A stretch of 64,000 bases of DNA from Vombatus ursinus (Eukaryota; Chordata; Mammalia; Diprotodontia; Vombatidae): NCBI RefSeq assembly GCF_900497805.2, contig NW_020954626.1:5587959-5651958 (forward strand), written 5' to 3'. Under the pieces are notes generated by a model that ran no database searches, was not told the DNA's origin, and saw nothing but the letters and a program-made list of their open reading frames with translations. The position numbers were made by a program, and so were the translations under genes. Below are positions 33,150 through 43,740 of the stretch, piece by piece. Within the stretch, counting starts at the first letter, position 1. Every line of letters starts with the position of its first letter.

Positions 33150-33290
33150 CAATTTAACAAACATTTATTAAGTACTTACTAAGTGCCAGGGACTCTACTA
33201 AGTGCTGTGGGTACAAAGAAGAAATAAAGATTGTAAACTCCTGTTCTCAAGGAGTTTACAATCTAATGGGAGGAAGCCAGCAAACAAAAG
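33150..33290 (-). mobile_element. L2 LINE 3' end
   Basis: aacaaacatttattaagtac, ctaagtgccagggactctac, caaggagtttacaatctaat. Confidence 0.8.
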
Positions 33291-33669
33291 GAAGTGGAAA
33301 AGTGGGTGGAGGCTGGGGGGAGTAATGGGTTGAGGGCACCAGAAGGTACTGGGTGTGAAAGCATGATGTTTTGTGGAATGGAAAACAAGCAGTGCTACTG
33401 GTGGAAAACGGAGAGTTGCAAATTTCTGAGATCTCTGTAAATGAGTATATTGCTCCACCCTCCAGCCTTCCAGTCAATGGGGAGAGGTAACTGAAAGAGT
33501 TTAGAAGATGCTGAGTATTAAAAACTGAGTCAATAGGCATGGGGTTGAGATTTCACATCATGAGCTTATCCAGGGAGAGGCATGTTTTCCCTGGAGTAAA
33601 AATCAGAGCTGCTGATAGAAAATGGAGAGTTATTTCATTCATTTCCTTTCATTGGTGTAGTGAATGAAT
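33291..33669. other. Possible L2 continuation, otherwise nothing recognised
   Basis: Purine-rich sequence in the same orientation as antisense L2, but without a clear landmark. The overlapping minus-strand frames (86 and 94 codons) look non-coding. Confidence 0.35.
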
Positions 33670-33835
33670 GCCCTGTATACAAACTCCTTCCATCTCTCCA
33701 GATCAGCAGCTCATGGTGTTAGAGAGTTGCCTATGGCCCTGAGAGCTTCTATGAATTGTACATGGTCATCTAGCCAACAACTTTCACAAGTAGGACCTGA
33801 ACTTTTGTCATTTTAACTTTGCTATCACGTCTCTG
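33670..33835 (-). mobile_element. MIR-related CORE-SINE, variant tail
   Basis: gttagagagttgcctatggc cctgagag followed by aagtaggacctgaactttt is the antisense of the SINE type at 34590. Confidence 0.55.
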
Positions 33836-34132
33836 ATGGATTTGGTTAAGAATCAGAGGTAACATTTCAGATCCTGAGCTGGAATTAGGAAAGTCCTGTG
33901 AAAATAATAGAGAGAAAACACCACGGATCTCCAGTGTCATGTGTTTACTCGGTCTTGTGACTACAATGGCACCTTAATTAGTTCTCCTTAACAGGGAAAA
34001 AAACAACAAAAACCCAACATGCTGTGTTTAAAAAGTGTTGGTAGTATAAGAGTCTGACAGTGTACTGGCAGGGTTGATTACACATTAAGCTAAACTTGTA
34101 AGGATTTGTCTCTGTTTAAAAACCTATAATTA

Positions 34133-34133
34133 G

Positions 34134-34178
<45 letters not shown>
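34133..34178 (+). repeat. (TG)n microsatellite
   Basis: Uninterrupted tg run of about 40 bp. Confidence 0.95.
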
Positions 34179-34180
<2 letters not shown>

Positions 34181-34589
34181 AAGCTTTGCTTCAATTCCAA
34201 CTGTACCTGAAAATGCAAGTCATTCTCTCTAGGCAAAAACAACAGTGAATTTCCTGCTTAACCCCTGATGTATTGTAGGATGCAAAGTGCTCATACAGCA
34301 AAAACAGGAAGAAAAGCCAGGTACCTGCTTCATGATGAATGTCTTGCAGTCTTCCCATGGCCTCCTAGAGTACCCTCCATCTAGCCCCAAGCCCAGGGAA
34401 AAGAAAGGAGACTATCTAGTACCTTGGATTCACTAGGCCCAGACTTTACCATACATTCTCCTCGGACACGAATACTTTAAAACAAACAAAATAATATCAT
34501 TCAGTGGTTCACTTTTGCTGTATTGTTTGTGCTTTGGGATTTAAAGTTCACTCTGAGGTATTATGCAAACCTACTTAAGAGTAAGAAAA
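34179..34589. other. No feature recognised
   Basis: About 410 bp unique sequence. Confidence 0.45.
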
Positions 34590-34790
34590 TTAGCTTGACA
34601 TAATGGACAGAGTTAGAGAGACTTGGAATCAAATCCTGCTTCTGACTATTAGTAACTGTGTGAGCACAGAAAAGTCATATAGTATCTCACTGCCCAGGCA
34701 CCTGTCCAACACTATTATGTTATAGACTAGTGGTTGATATGCATTGGAGGAAGGAGGAGTTTTCATGGCAGAGAATGAATTATTCCCAGA
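34590..34790 (+). mobile_element. MIR-related CORE-SINE, variant tail
   Basis: gcttgacataatggacagag, agacttggaatcaaatcctg, gtaactgtgtgagcacagaa, tggttgatatgcattggagg aaggaggagtttt. Confidence 0.6.
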
Positions 34791-34879
34791 ATTCAAATTG
34801 AATTTGTACACAAGCTATGCTTTTCTTTGAGGATTTGCTTGGTAGAAATTTGGGAGTCGTTCTCTTCTTTTGGGTTTGT

Positions 34880-35480
34880 GTCGTAGGCATCGCTGACACC
34901 ACAATAGCTTCTTATTATGAGATTCTTTTTTGTCTGTTTGTTTTTCTCATTCTTTCAGCCCACTTCTTGACTTCAGACCTGATATTAGTGCCAGGCTCTG
35001 AGCACTTCTGAAGTGAAGGTGTAGGCTGTGACCCTGCTGATGCTTTCTTAGGGTACTGAATATTGTGTTATTCCACATTCAGGGACAGCTTAGGCTGAGG
35101 ACCTTTAAATATTCAGTGATCCAGAAGTGGTATGACCTGGATCAGAGACTGATTGCTTCCTTCTGGCTCTGAGTTCTGCAAGTTCCTGACCTTGTTTTGG
35201 GTCAGGGCAACAGTAGACTCCTATTGGGCTCAGCCACTATCAGTCAGCTAGAAACTTTGCTGGTTCAGAGGGACAGAACTTCAACCTCTCCCTTAGGCTA
35301 GTACCTTTGCTCTTGTTATTCTTTTATGGGCTCTAGATTGAGCTAGAAGCTAGAACTGAGACCCTGCTCTGTTTTTGAGGATCTGAGCCATACAGCTTCT
35401 GCTTGTTTCAGAAATTGCCCCTCTCTTGATACTCCACTTACGTCCTGAGACTACTCCCTACACCAGATTACTTCTGCATG
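34880..35480 (-). mobile_element. L1 5' UTR region, antisense
   Basis: cattctttcagcccacttct tgacttcagacct and the following GC-richer sequence parallel the antisense 5' UTR of the L1 at 58870-59420 (ccagtctatttcttgacttt). Diverged. Confidence 0.5.
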
Positions 35481-35923
35481 CAGGTCTTCTCATTTTACCA
35501 TGGATTTGTGACTTGGAACTGCGTACTAGGTGCCAAAGTTGTGAGTTTACCCATTTGCTTACTCAATCCACAGCCCACCAGTTGCAGTGAAATGGGGATT
35601 CTTTCAATATTCGTTTAGCCTACACTTATAAGCATCCATTACATATGATGCATCAAGATTGAAGTGTGAGTAAGAGCTAGAACCTAGAATAGAAAAAAAA
35701 ACAATACAATCCTGGCTTCCCAGCCTGTTGTTTGGGTCACTAAATTCAGAATACTTTGTTTATTCATTTAAACAACAACCAAATCAGCTTTTTTTTTTTA
35801 ATGAAGGGATTTACTTATAAAAATGGAGGATTGTGCCCAAGTTAGCAGTACGGCTTGATACTTAATTCACACAATTAAACTTCTTGTGCTTATTTCCAAA
35901 TAATCATATAATTGTGTTATTCT
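35481..35923. other. No feature recognised
   Basis: About 440 bp unique sequence. Confidence 0.4.
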
Positions 35924-35934
35924 ATTGTTTGTTA
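35924..35934 (+). repeat. Left TSD of SINE
   Basis: ATTGTTTGTTA, exact copy at 36225-36235. Confidence 0.9.
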
Positions 35935-36224
35935 GAGGCAGTTAGGTGGCTCAGTAGATAGAGCACTGGGCCTAGAGTCGGGAAAACCTGAGTTCAAATC
36001 TAACCTCAGACAATTATTAGTTGTGTGACCCTGGGCAAGTTGTTTAACCTCTGTTTGTTTTAATCCAACGAAGAAGAAAATGGCAAACCACTCCAATATC
36101 TTTGCTTAAAAAAAAAAACCAAAAACAAAACAAAACAAACAAACAAACAAAAAAAAACATGGACAATATGATCCATGGGGTCATGAAAAGTCAGACACAA
36201 CTGAGTTACTGAACAACAATGACA
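35935..36224 (+). mobile_element. RTE-tailed SINE with internal A/C-rich insertion
   Basis: Complete head and body (ggcagttaggtggctcagta; gtgaccctgggcaagttgtt), then at 36108-36160 an A-rich (aaac)n stretch not present in other copies, then the tail (gggtcatgaaaagtcagaca). Exact 11-bp TSD. Confidence 0.92.
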
Positions 36225-36235
36225 ATTGTTTGTTA
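36225..36235 (+). repeat. Right TSD of SINE
   Basis: ATTGTTTGTTA. Confidence 0.9.
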
Positions 36236-36432
36236 TTTTTTAGCAAGCTTAAATATTTCACTAGAAAATCTTTTTTCCCTGATAAATGCTTAAAATATTA
36301 AATAATCTTGTTCACAACACTGATCTCTTGGGAACCCCATTTTTATTTTAATTTTGAAACATGTCTAGCTATCCATACATATTATTTAGTTTTAATCTTT
36401 AAGATACTTCCTTTCCAGAAGTAAACATTATC

Positions 36433-36440
36433 CTCTAAAC
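36433..36440 (+). repeat. Left 8-bp TSD of hAT MITE
   Basis: CTCTAAAC, exact copy at 36598-36605. Confidence 0.85.
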
Positions 36441-36597
36441 CAGGGCCTACACAATCTGTAGCATGCCAAAGAATTTGGGGCAGCCCACAAAAAATGTAGA
36501 GGAAAACATCTTCTACATTTTTCAGGGGCCATCTGAAATTATTTGGCATACCTGAGGGCTGTAAGAGGCCAGTCAGGCCGCAGGTTGTGCAGGCCTG
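36441..36597. mobile_element. hAT-superfamily MITE (157 bp)
   Basis: Terminal inverted repeats cagggcctacacaatctg (left) and, on the reverse strand of the right end, caggcctgcacaacctgcgg. An exact 8-bp target duplication marks hAT. No transposase. Confidence 0.85.
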
Positions 36598-36605
36598 CTC
36601 TAAAC
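36598..36605 (+). repeat. Right 8-bp TSD of hAT MITE
   Basis: CTCTAAAC. Confidence 0.85.
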
Positions 36606-36991
36606 AATGGAAACTCAGTGTTTGCCAGAGTTTTTAATATCACATGTTGTCGGAGGCATTTGAAAGTTTAAATACATTACATATATAGTTCTAGCTTCAC
36701 TATTACTCAACTTTAGCCTATGAAAAGAATGCAAGAATTACTGAGGGTTCAATGCACTGAAGTCATTGATAAAAAGCTAAAAATGCCCAATACATTTCTG
36801 AGCATCATCAGGAAGGGTATTGCAAACAACTCAGCAAACCTTTTCCTAGCTTGGTGTCCTGATCCATAGCTCATTCATATCTGCAATTCACGTTGTTCTT
36901 GTTGCTGAACCTCCCGAAAGCCCTAATGGAGGAGAAACAGATCAAAAGAAAAACAGATAAAATGATCAAGGGGATAGAAGTGCTTCTATTT
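36606..36991. other. No feature recognised
   Basis: About 390 bp unique sequence. Confidence 0.4.
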
Positions 36992-36998
36992 AAGGACT

Positions 36999-37145
36999 AG
37001 GCAGCTGGGTGGCTCAGTGGATAGAGCACCGACCCTGAAGTCAGGAGGACCTGAGTTCAAATTCGGCCTCAGACACATGATATTCACTATCTGTGTGACC
37101 CTGGGCAAGTCACTTAACCCCAATTGCCCTGCCAAAAAAAAAAAA
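36999..37145 (+). mobile_element. Poly(A)-type tRNA-headed SINE (WALLSI-like)
   Basis: ggcagctgggtggctcagtg, gcaccgaccctgaagtcagg, cacttaaccccaattgccct, poly(A). Short TSD aaggact at 36992-36998 and 37146-37152. Close to consensus. Confidence 0.92.
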
Positions 37146-37384
37146 AAGGACTGTATGGTAAAGGATATAAGTGGAAAGGTAATATGATTGAAGCTTATAA
37201 AGCTATGAAGGTTATAAAATCAACACTGATTTATTGAACAAACTCCATAGATTTAGAAAAATACAATTCTCAAAGTTTGGAAAAGGTAGTTTTACGACAA
37301 AAGAAAGGAAAAATCACTTCTTATGACAAGTTAGGAAAACCTTAGAGAACTTGTACCCCCTTGAGTTATAGAGCTCCAAAATAT

Positions 37385-37434
37385 ACATTTCAATTCAATT
37401 CCTTATTTACTAAGTATCTTGGGTATGTTTCATG
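37385..37434 (-). mobile_element. L2 LINE 3' end, left piece
   Basis: caattcaattccttatttac taagtatctt is the antisense L2 terminus, cut by a SINE. Confidence 0.55.
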
Positions 37435-37670
37435 TTTCAGTCATGTCTAACTTTTCATGACTCCATTTGAGGTTTTTTTTGGTAAAGATTTGGTAAAGAA
37501 TGGTTTGCCATTTCCTTCTCCAGCTCATTTTACAGAGAAGAAAACTGAAGCAAACTGGGTGAAGTGACTTGTCCAGGGTCACACAGCTAGTAAGTGTCTG
37601 AGGCTGAATTTGAACTCAGGTCTTTCTGACTGCAGGCTCAGTGCTCTATACACTGTGCCACCTGGCTGCC
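37435..37670 (-). mobile_element. RTE-tailed SINE nested in L2
   Basis: + strand: ttcagtcatgtctaactttt, ggtcacacagctagtaagtg, gtgccacctggctgcccc. Carries a small internal duplication, ttggtaaag gatttggtaaag-like, at 37479-37498. Confidence 0.9.
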
Positions 37671-37790
37671 CCAAAATACTGAAGAGGACTAAGTGTCTAC
37701 CTTTTGCAAATCACTGTTAGGTGGGTAATGGGGAAAACAAGAATAAAACATCCTTGCTTTCAAGGAGTTTGCATTCTATATTTGTGATGG
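37671..37790 (-). mobile_element. L2 LINE 3' end, right piece
   Basis: acatccttgctttcaaggag tttgcattctata continues the L2 of 37385. Confidence 0.65.
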
Positions 37791-37799
37791 TGGTTTTTG

Positions 37800-38015
37800 A
37801 AGATGATATTTAGCATTTATATAGTTTAAAATACTTTACAAAATTTCATTTAATCCTCACAACACTCCAGTGAGGTAGATGTTATTATTTTACCCATATT
37901 ACAGATGAGAAAACAAATGCAAACGAGAGACTTTCCCGGGGTCACACAGCTAGTGAGTGTTGGAGGCAGATTCAAGCTCACATCTTCTTGAATCCAAGTC
38001 CAACACTGTCCACTG
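37800..38015 (-). mobile_element. MIR/THER1-like SINE
   Basis: atttagcatttatatagttt, cctcacaacactccagtgag, ggtcacacagctagtgagtg, ccaagtccaacactgtccac. Confidence 0.85.
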
Positions 38016-38029
38016 TTTGTCATTTAGGG

Positions 38030-38175
38030 AAGGACAGATAATTAAATGGGAGGATAAGGGGAGATTTAATAGATACAGTGACACCTGCGCTGAGCCATGA
38101 AAATCTAAGTATTCTGAGAAATGGAGGGGAAGTGGGGATGCATTCCAGCAAGCAAATGCTGGGAACCAGGTAAAC
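38030..38175 (-). mobile_element. L2 LINE fragment
   Basis: gctgagccatgaaaatctaa and ggatgcattccagcaagcaa match antisense L2 ('gagcattccaggca…'). Confidence 0.6.
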
Positions 38176-38540
38176 ATTTCATCCTTCTGCAACTTGATAT
38201 TGGTGGTTTGAAAGGAAGAAGGGATGTGAGAAGGTACAGGGGCATTAAATGTGCTGTCAACTTCTATAGCATTGTATAATTAAAAGAAATCTAAGCATTT
38301 TGCTTTCAGAAATATGTTTTGCCTGCAGTTGAATATTGGATTCTGTTTGTCCAAATAATATCTAAGTAAAACATTTTTAAAAGTTGACCTTCCATTAGCT
38401 TGTGAATGAATTTATGATTTGAGACTACTTCAAATGGATGCTGAGTTTGTCCAGAGGGAAATAATATGGAAATGAGCTTTAATGCCAAACAAAAATAATA
38501 CAGATATTCGCAGTTTACTGTAAATGGACATGGCCAGGGT
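38176..38540. other. No feature recognised
   Basis: About 365 bp unique sequence. Confidence 0.4.
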
Positions 38541-38582
38541 TTTTTTTGTTTGTTTGTTTGTTTGTTTGTTTGTGTGTTTGGT
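38541..38582 (+). repeat. (TTTG)n microsatellite
   Basis: gtttgtttg units. Confidence 0.9.
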
Positions 38583-38875
38583 TTTTTAGATTTACCCTGT
38601 TATTTCACAGATGTAGGGAACTAAGTGGAGAATGGCTGTAGATTAGCAACTCATTTGCAATTTACAGCCCTAGAGAATTTCCTGGTACCTAAGATATGTT
38701 GAAGAGGAAGACAAAAGCAGAAACACCTCTAATTGTCTTTAGCATTAGACATATTAGTGTTACCTTTTTGTAACATTTCTTGTAACTCTAAGGAGAGTTT
38801 CAAACCAGGAAAGTATCATACTATGTATCTAACAGCTGTGATTGAGATTATAAATTCTCTACCTTAATCTATGTC

Positions 38876-38995
38876 TAGGATTCTTAACTTGTGGTCTGTG
38901 GACATTTAAAAAATATATTGATAATCGTATTCCAATATAATTTGCTTCCCTTATAATCCTATGTATTTTATTTTATACATTTAAGCTTTAAATGG
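38876..38995 (+). mobile_element. Short hAT-like DNA transposon, copy 2, truncated
   Basis: ctaggattcttaacttgtgg, then atattgataatcgtattcca atataatttgctt parallels 17545-17640. The right half is missing. Confidence 0.6.
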
Positions 38996-39044
38996 ACAAT
39001 TTATGGTTACTTTTGGGTCTCTCTATCTGTACTTAATAAGGGGA

Positions 39045-39569
39045 CTGCCCCCTTTTTAATTTGTCAATGCATTGGTCAACTTCTCCCTTCCTTCTCCCAT
39101 AGTCCCCAAAAGTTTTAAGTCCCCAAAATCCCTTGATGAAATGTTGCCCAGCAGAACAGCCCCAGGTGGAACCATAACTAAGGCATTGCAACGTTTAACC
39201 ACTTTAGCTAAGGAGTTGGCAGAGAACTCTGGGATAGATAATTGATTAAAGGGATAGTTAGCATCCTGGTTTGGCAAATGGAAAGAAATGGCTGTATGCA
39301 TTTAGGATTACTAAATGCTGTAGGATGTTGTATAGTTCCATGCATTAGAAGATTGGTACAATTATTAAGAGAGACGTCCCTCACTAAAATCATCCCAGTA
39401 GGACCAACAGTGGGAGTTTAGATGGCAGGCTCTGGCAATATAAGGATGATGATTGAAAGTACCAATGAGACTTCCCCTAGTGATGCAAAATCATGTTAAA
39501 GAGACTAGAGAATAAGGAAATTGGGAATGTGTGGAAGCCAAATCTTTGCTGGAAAAGAAAAGGGGGAAT
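39045..39569 (+). mobile_element. Endogenous retrovirus remnant: env 3' part and polypurine tract
   Basis: Fossil. 39190-39370 resembles the end of a transmembrane envelope region by weak translated similarity. 39553-39569 is a purine run (aaaagaaaagggggaat) directly before an LTR-like start, as expected for a polypurine tract. Gag and pol are not present. Broken and old; family uncertain, perhaps class I (gamma-like). Confidence 0.45.
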
Positions 39570-39770
39570 TGTAAGAAAGGATTAAGGAGGTATGCTTCCA
39601 CAACAGAATAAGGGGATTCTGAGGACTTCCAAGATCTTGTGGATAGTCCCTCAACAAATCAGAAAGTGCTCCAAACTTTCTGTAAACAACTAGTTCCTTA
39701 GGAAAGAGCCCTGGAGGCTAAACCGATTGCCCCTTACCACCAGATTTCTAGTGGTGAAAAAATGATGAAA
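39570..39770 (+). mobile_element. Partial 3' LTR of the ERV remnant
   Basis: Starts TGTAAGAAAGG immediately after the purine tract. The right end is not clear and no matching 5' LTR is in the window. Confidence 0.45.
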
Positions 39771-40094
39771 AAATTATTAAGAACCTATCATCTAAGTTTT
39801 TATTTCTCATTTAACTTCCAAATTTAAAATGTTAACAATGAAGGTAATGTCTCATGGAAGTAGACTCAAAGACTTTTTTGTAGTATTAACAACATAGGAA
39901 CTCCTGATGTTAGAACTTAAGAGTTAACACATTTCTAAAGAGATAACTTTAGTATTTTGTGCTTTTTTATTTTATTTTTTAAATATAAAGCTTTTGTTTC
40001 TTGTTTACCATCATTCTCCTTCCCTCTCTTCTAGGGCAAATGCAAAGTAACTCGACTACACCTAGTTTGTTCCCTTAATTTCTATGCTTTTCAT
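39771..40094. other. No feature recognised
   Basis: About 325 bp AT-rich. Confidence 0.4.
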
Positions 40095-40195
40095 GACTTG
40101 CTCATGGTCATCACAGAACTAGTATGTGTGGAGGAAAACTTTGAACTCAGGTTTTCCTGACTTCAAGGTCAATAGTTCATCCACCAAGCAATGTT
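40095..40195 (-). mobile_element. MIR remnant
   Basis: tgctcatggtcatcacagaa, ctttgaactcaggttttcct gacttcaagg. Confidence 0.6.
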
Positions 40196-40689
40196 TTTTC
40201 TCGGGATATGTCTTGTGAGGAAAAGACCAACATTTTATTTGGCCACTATACTTATTAGGGAAAAAATTAATGTGCATGCATTAATTAGAAAGTAGATGTG
40301 TCTTTTTTTTTTCTCTTAATGCTTAGCTATTATAATAGCACTATAGTAATCATATAAAACCTACAACATGACTGAATCCAGGTTGGAATGTTAACAACAT
40401 TTGGCAGGGGGTTGAAGAAAAACTTAAAATATTAAGACATATTAGGTAGCTTTGGCAGGGTAAATACCTAGAAAATCAGAAAGATGATTTTTTTCTTAAA
40501 TGACTCTATTTACTGAGACTGTTACGTGTTCAAAATTTCCTAGAAATTTTAGTTGAAGTTTTACTAGGATTTATAAAATCATGAGAAGGCATTGAAAAGA
40601 ATGGCACTATGCTTGCTTTCGTTCTGGTTATCCTTACTTTATTTGGAACTTACTGCCCTAAAACAGACCTTTGTTAGCTAAACTACTGT
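40196..40689. other. No feature recognised
   Basis: About 490 bp AT-rich. Confidence 0.4.
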
Positions 40690-41060
40690 GATAACCTTAA
40701 CATAGGTCTTCCTTTCCTCTGCTCTATTCCCTTCTTCAGTAATCCTGACATATGCATAGATGTAGTCAAAGTCCTCAATGGCTCCCTAGTGCTTAGCAGT
40801 AAAATTAAAACTCATTTCCCTTCAGATCTTTTTACAACCTGATGTCACCCCACATTTCTAGTTTTATGTTCCATCTCTATGCATTCTGTGCTGTAGCTCA
40901 CATTGGATGATTTTCATTGCCTTCAACATACACTGTTATCTTATTCTGCCATGCTTTTGCTCAGATGACTTTTCTATTCCAGGAACAGTCATCTCCCTAC
41001 TTCCTTTCTTTTTCCACTAAAATCCGTACCTGGTTTATAAAGTCCATTTCAACTGATATT
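40690..41060 (+). mobile_element. L2 LINE 3' coding region
   Basis: gtcaaagtcctcaatggctc, gatctttttacaacctgatg, catgcttttgctcagatgac, attccaggaacagtcatctc. Confidence 0.75.
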
Positions 41061-41069
41061 TAAATGAGT

Positions 41070-41255
41070 TGAAAGTTTACATCCTAAAGTTTACAAAGTA
41101 CTTTTCTCCCTAAAGTTCAATGAAATATGTAGTATAAACATTATTAATTAATGCTATTGATAGTGTTTATTAACCCCAATTTATAGATGAGAAAACTGGG
41201 TACTAGAGAGACTCTGATTTTCCTGAGGTCACATAGTTAGTATTAATCAGAACTG
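41070..41255 (-). mobile_element. MIR/THER1-like SINE
   Basis: aagtttacaaagtacttttc, tagatgagaaaactgggtac, gaggtcacatagttagtatt. Confidence 0.65.
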
Positions 41256-41289
41256 ATTAGTTACCTCATTCTAAGAGACAAAGATGAGA

Positions 41290-41900
41290 AGAGAGTGAAT
41301 TTACAGTATATTGGAAAACTTGTAAAAAAACATTAATTTGGCAGATAGAATTTCATGTCTGGGGAAGAGCAAGCAAATCAGTATGCCTGAATCACTGAGT
41401 GTGAGAAGGGAAGTGATGTTGAAGTCAGATTGTGAAAGACTTCAAACATCAAAAAAAAGTTGTATTTTAATCTAAGTGAGTTACTGGAGCTTATTGAACA
41501 GGATAATACCCAGGTCATACCTGGGCTTTAGGAATATCATTTTGGTAGCTGTGCACAGTATGTATTAGAGAGAAGAAAGAATTGAGGCTGCAAGACAAAT
41601 TAGGAGGTGACTACAGGAGCACCCAGGCAATAGTTAATGAGGGCAATGAACTAGGGTGTCTACTGTGTGAACAGTGAGAAGGAGGTAGCCATGAGAGATG
41701 GTGATGTAGGCATATTTAATATGCATTGGCAATTAATTGATTATATAGGATGAGGGAGATTGATGAGTTGAAGATGACTCGGTTTGTGAAACAATGGATC
41801 TGGAAGGATGATAGTGCCCTAGGTAGAAAAAGGGTAGTTATGAAGAGAAGTGGGTTTGAGGGCTGGGATGGCCATGTTAAAATTAAAAAGCTTATGAATA
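41290..41900 (-). mobile_element. L2 LINE, antisense internal part
   Basis: cagattgtgaaagacttcaa, gttactggagcttattgaac, atcattttggtagctgtgca, ttgaagatgactcggtttgt, ggaaggatgatagtgcccta, in antisense L2 order. The 98-codon minus frame at 41716-42012 is not taken as a gene. Confidence 0.75.
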
Positions 41901-41954
41901 AAGTACACTCTAGCAAGGACTGGTGATACCAAAAAAACAAACAAACAAAAAAAG

Positions 41955-42140
41955 GCAAGCTTTGAGGCCACATGGGGCCCTCTAGGTCAAGCAGCCCTTT
42001 GACTGAATCCAAACTTCACAGAGCAAATCCCCTTAATAACACAGAACAAATCCTGTAAAACTTGGACTCAGTCAAAAGGCTACACCCAAGGACCTAGAAG
42101 GCCACATGTGACCTCAAGGCTGCAATTTCTCCACCCCTGG
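41955..42140. mobile_element. Foldback (long inverted repeat) hAT-type MITE
   Basis: Left arm ctttgactgaatccaaactt mirrors right arm aacttggactcagtcaaaag. Further out, gaggccacatggggccctct mirrors gaaggccacatgtgacctc. Right end ccacccctgg is typical; the left end is replaced by a (caaa)n run. Inserted in the L2 that resumes at 42515. Confidence 0.8.
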
Positions 42141-42514
42141 CATAGACATTGTGGTAGGAGGGAATGGGGTAAAGTCCAGGGATCCTTTGGGAATAGTAAA
42201 AGGACAAATGGCTGCCATCTTTTCAGAAAGATCATAGTTGGTGACTCTGTTCATTGAAGGGATATGAGTGACTGTGTCTGCCCCACTGAGCACAGCTAGG
42301 TGTCCCTAGGCCCAGAACCACTGAGAAGGCAGGAGTGGTCTGAGTACTGGAGTTGAGTTGACACTGGTTTCCTTCCCATGACAAGTGGGATAGAGCACTG
42401 GCTTCCAGGTAGGATGTTGTCAGGAAGGTGAGGAAGAAGAAGTAGAATCTAGTGGAATCCTAATGGAATCTACAGGAAGGGCTCTATGCCTTCCAGTTCA
42501 AAATAACCAGTTTT
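42141..42514. other. Unidentified insertion between two L2 pieces
   Basis: About 370 bp, GC-richer than its surroundings, lying with the foldback MITE inside an interrupted antisense L2. No family recognised. Confidence 0.4.
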
Positions 42515-42640
42515 AGTGATGAGAGACTAGAGTTCAGGAGAGAGATTAGGGCTAGGTATATAGATCTGGAAATTATCTGCAGAGACATGTTGAATGACAT
42601 ACGTATTATGAAATTCGAGTTAAGAAACTTTCACGCAAAT
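42515..42640 (-). mobile_element. L2 LINE continuation
   Basis: gagactagagttcaggagag, attagggctaggtatataga, attatctgcagagacatgtt follow 41290-41900 in the L2 order. Confidence 0.65.
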
Positions 42641-42934
42641 GCTATTTAAACCTCACTTGGCTATCACAGCCAAGGAGCGTAGGCCCTGGGATTCAAAATA
42701 TCTGGGTAAGAACTAGATAAATTTTCGGATCTTTTCTAGCATTCAATTTTTATGATTTATTGATTATGCCAAGCAAGGCCAGGGCACTTATTTTGTGCTA
42801 GGATCAGTGAAAAAAAAGTTTCCTATCATTATGTAGTTTTCACAGTTTTATTTTGATGAACAGTTCAGTATCAAAATAATATCCCCAATTTCTGTTTGCT
42901 CTCGGTATAGAACTTGAGGAAGGGAAAGTAAACA
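42641..42934. other. No feature recognised
   Basis: Short unique stretch. Confidence 0.4.
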
Positions 42935-43075
42935 TTCATTTAACAGATATTTATTGATCACCTACTACATTTAAAGTCCTATTGGGAATATAAAGATGAA
43001 TAAGTAATGGTACCTTCTCTCCAGGAATTTATAGTTTAATAACAAGATAACCCTTATATATAGAATAAATGTCCG
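42935..43075 (-). mobile_element. L2 LINE 3' end
   Basis: ttaacagatatttattgatc acctactaca, ccaggaatttatagtttaat. Confidence 0.7.
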
Positions 43076-43082
43076 CAATTAA

Positions 43083-43315
43083 TATAAGAGCTAACATTCA
43101 TACAGCACCTACTACGTGACAGGTCCTGGGCTAAGTACGTTACAAGTATCTCATGTGATGGTCAAGACAACCCTTTGAGGTAGGTGTTATTATTATCCCG
43201 AAGAGTTTAAATGACTTGCTGAAGGTCACAAAACTAATAAGTATCTAGGACCACATTTGAATTCAGTTTTCTAGACTCCAGGCTTAGCACTCTATCCCCT
43301 GTATTACCTAGCTGT
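43083..43315 (-). mobile_element. MIR/THER1-like SINE, near full length
   Basis: gctaacattcatacagcacc, gacaaccctttgaggtaggt, gaaggtcacaaaactaataa, gcactctatcccctgtatta. Confidence 0.88.
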
Positions 43316-43589
43316 CTACGAACTATAAAGTTCCATATTAGTGTTCTTGCTAGCGTGTCTTCAGACAAAGGTGAGCTCTCTTCTCGTGGAGTGATCAGGA
43401 AAACAAAGACTTCCATGAATGCAGTATCATTTGAGATGAATTTGGATGTACTTATAGGATTTCAAAGGACAAAGATGATTCAGGAGGAAAAGATGGGTAT
43501 TTCTGACAGTAAATGGCCTAGGGTGGCAAAGGCAGGATAATATAAGGTATTCTAACAACCTGGTAAGTACCAATTTCACTACAGCATCT
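43316..43589. other. No feature recognised
   Basis: The 61-codon frame here is not convincing. Confidence 0.35.
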
Positions 43590-43740
43590 GCAGTGTTATT
43601 AAGAGATTGGAAAGGGCCATAGGATTTACATGGCAGAAGGCCATAAATTCCAGGTTAAAGAATTTGGAATCTATTATCTAAGTAATGGGAAACTATTGAA
43701 GATTTCTTATTAGGAGTGTAATATGAATAACTTGGTGTTT
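43590..43740 (-). mobile_element. L2 LINE fragment
   Basis: gaatttggaatctattatct aagtaatgggaaactattga corresponds to antisense L2 ('…ttatatttgatcc…gatagggagccactgga'). Confidence 0.5.

Noticed and set aside
41716-42012. 98-codon minus frame that looks membrane-like
   Set aside because: It crosses an L2/foldback-MITE junction; the hydrophobic look comes from antisense repeat sequence.
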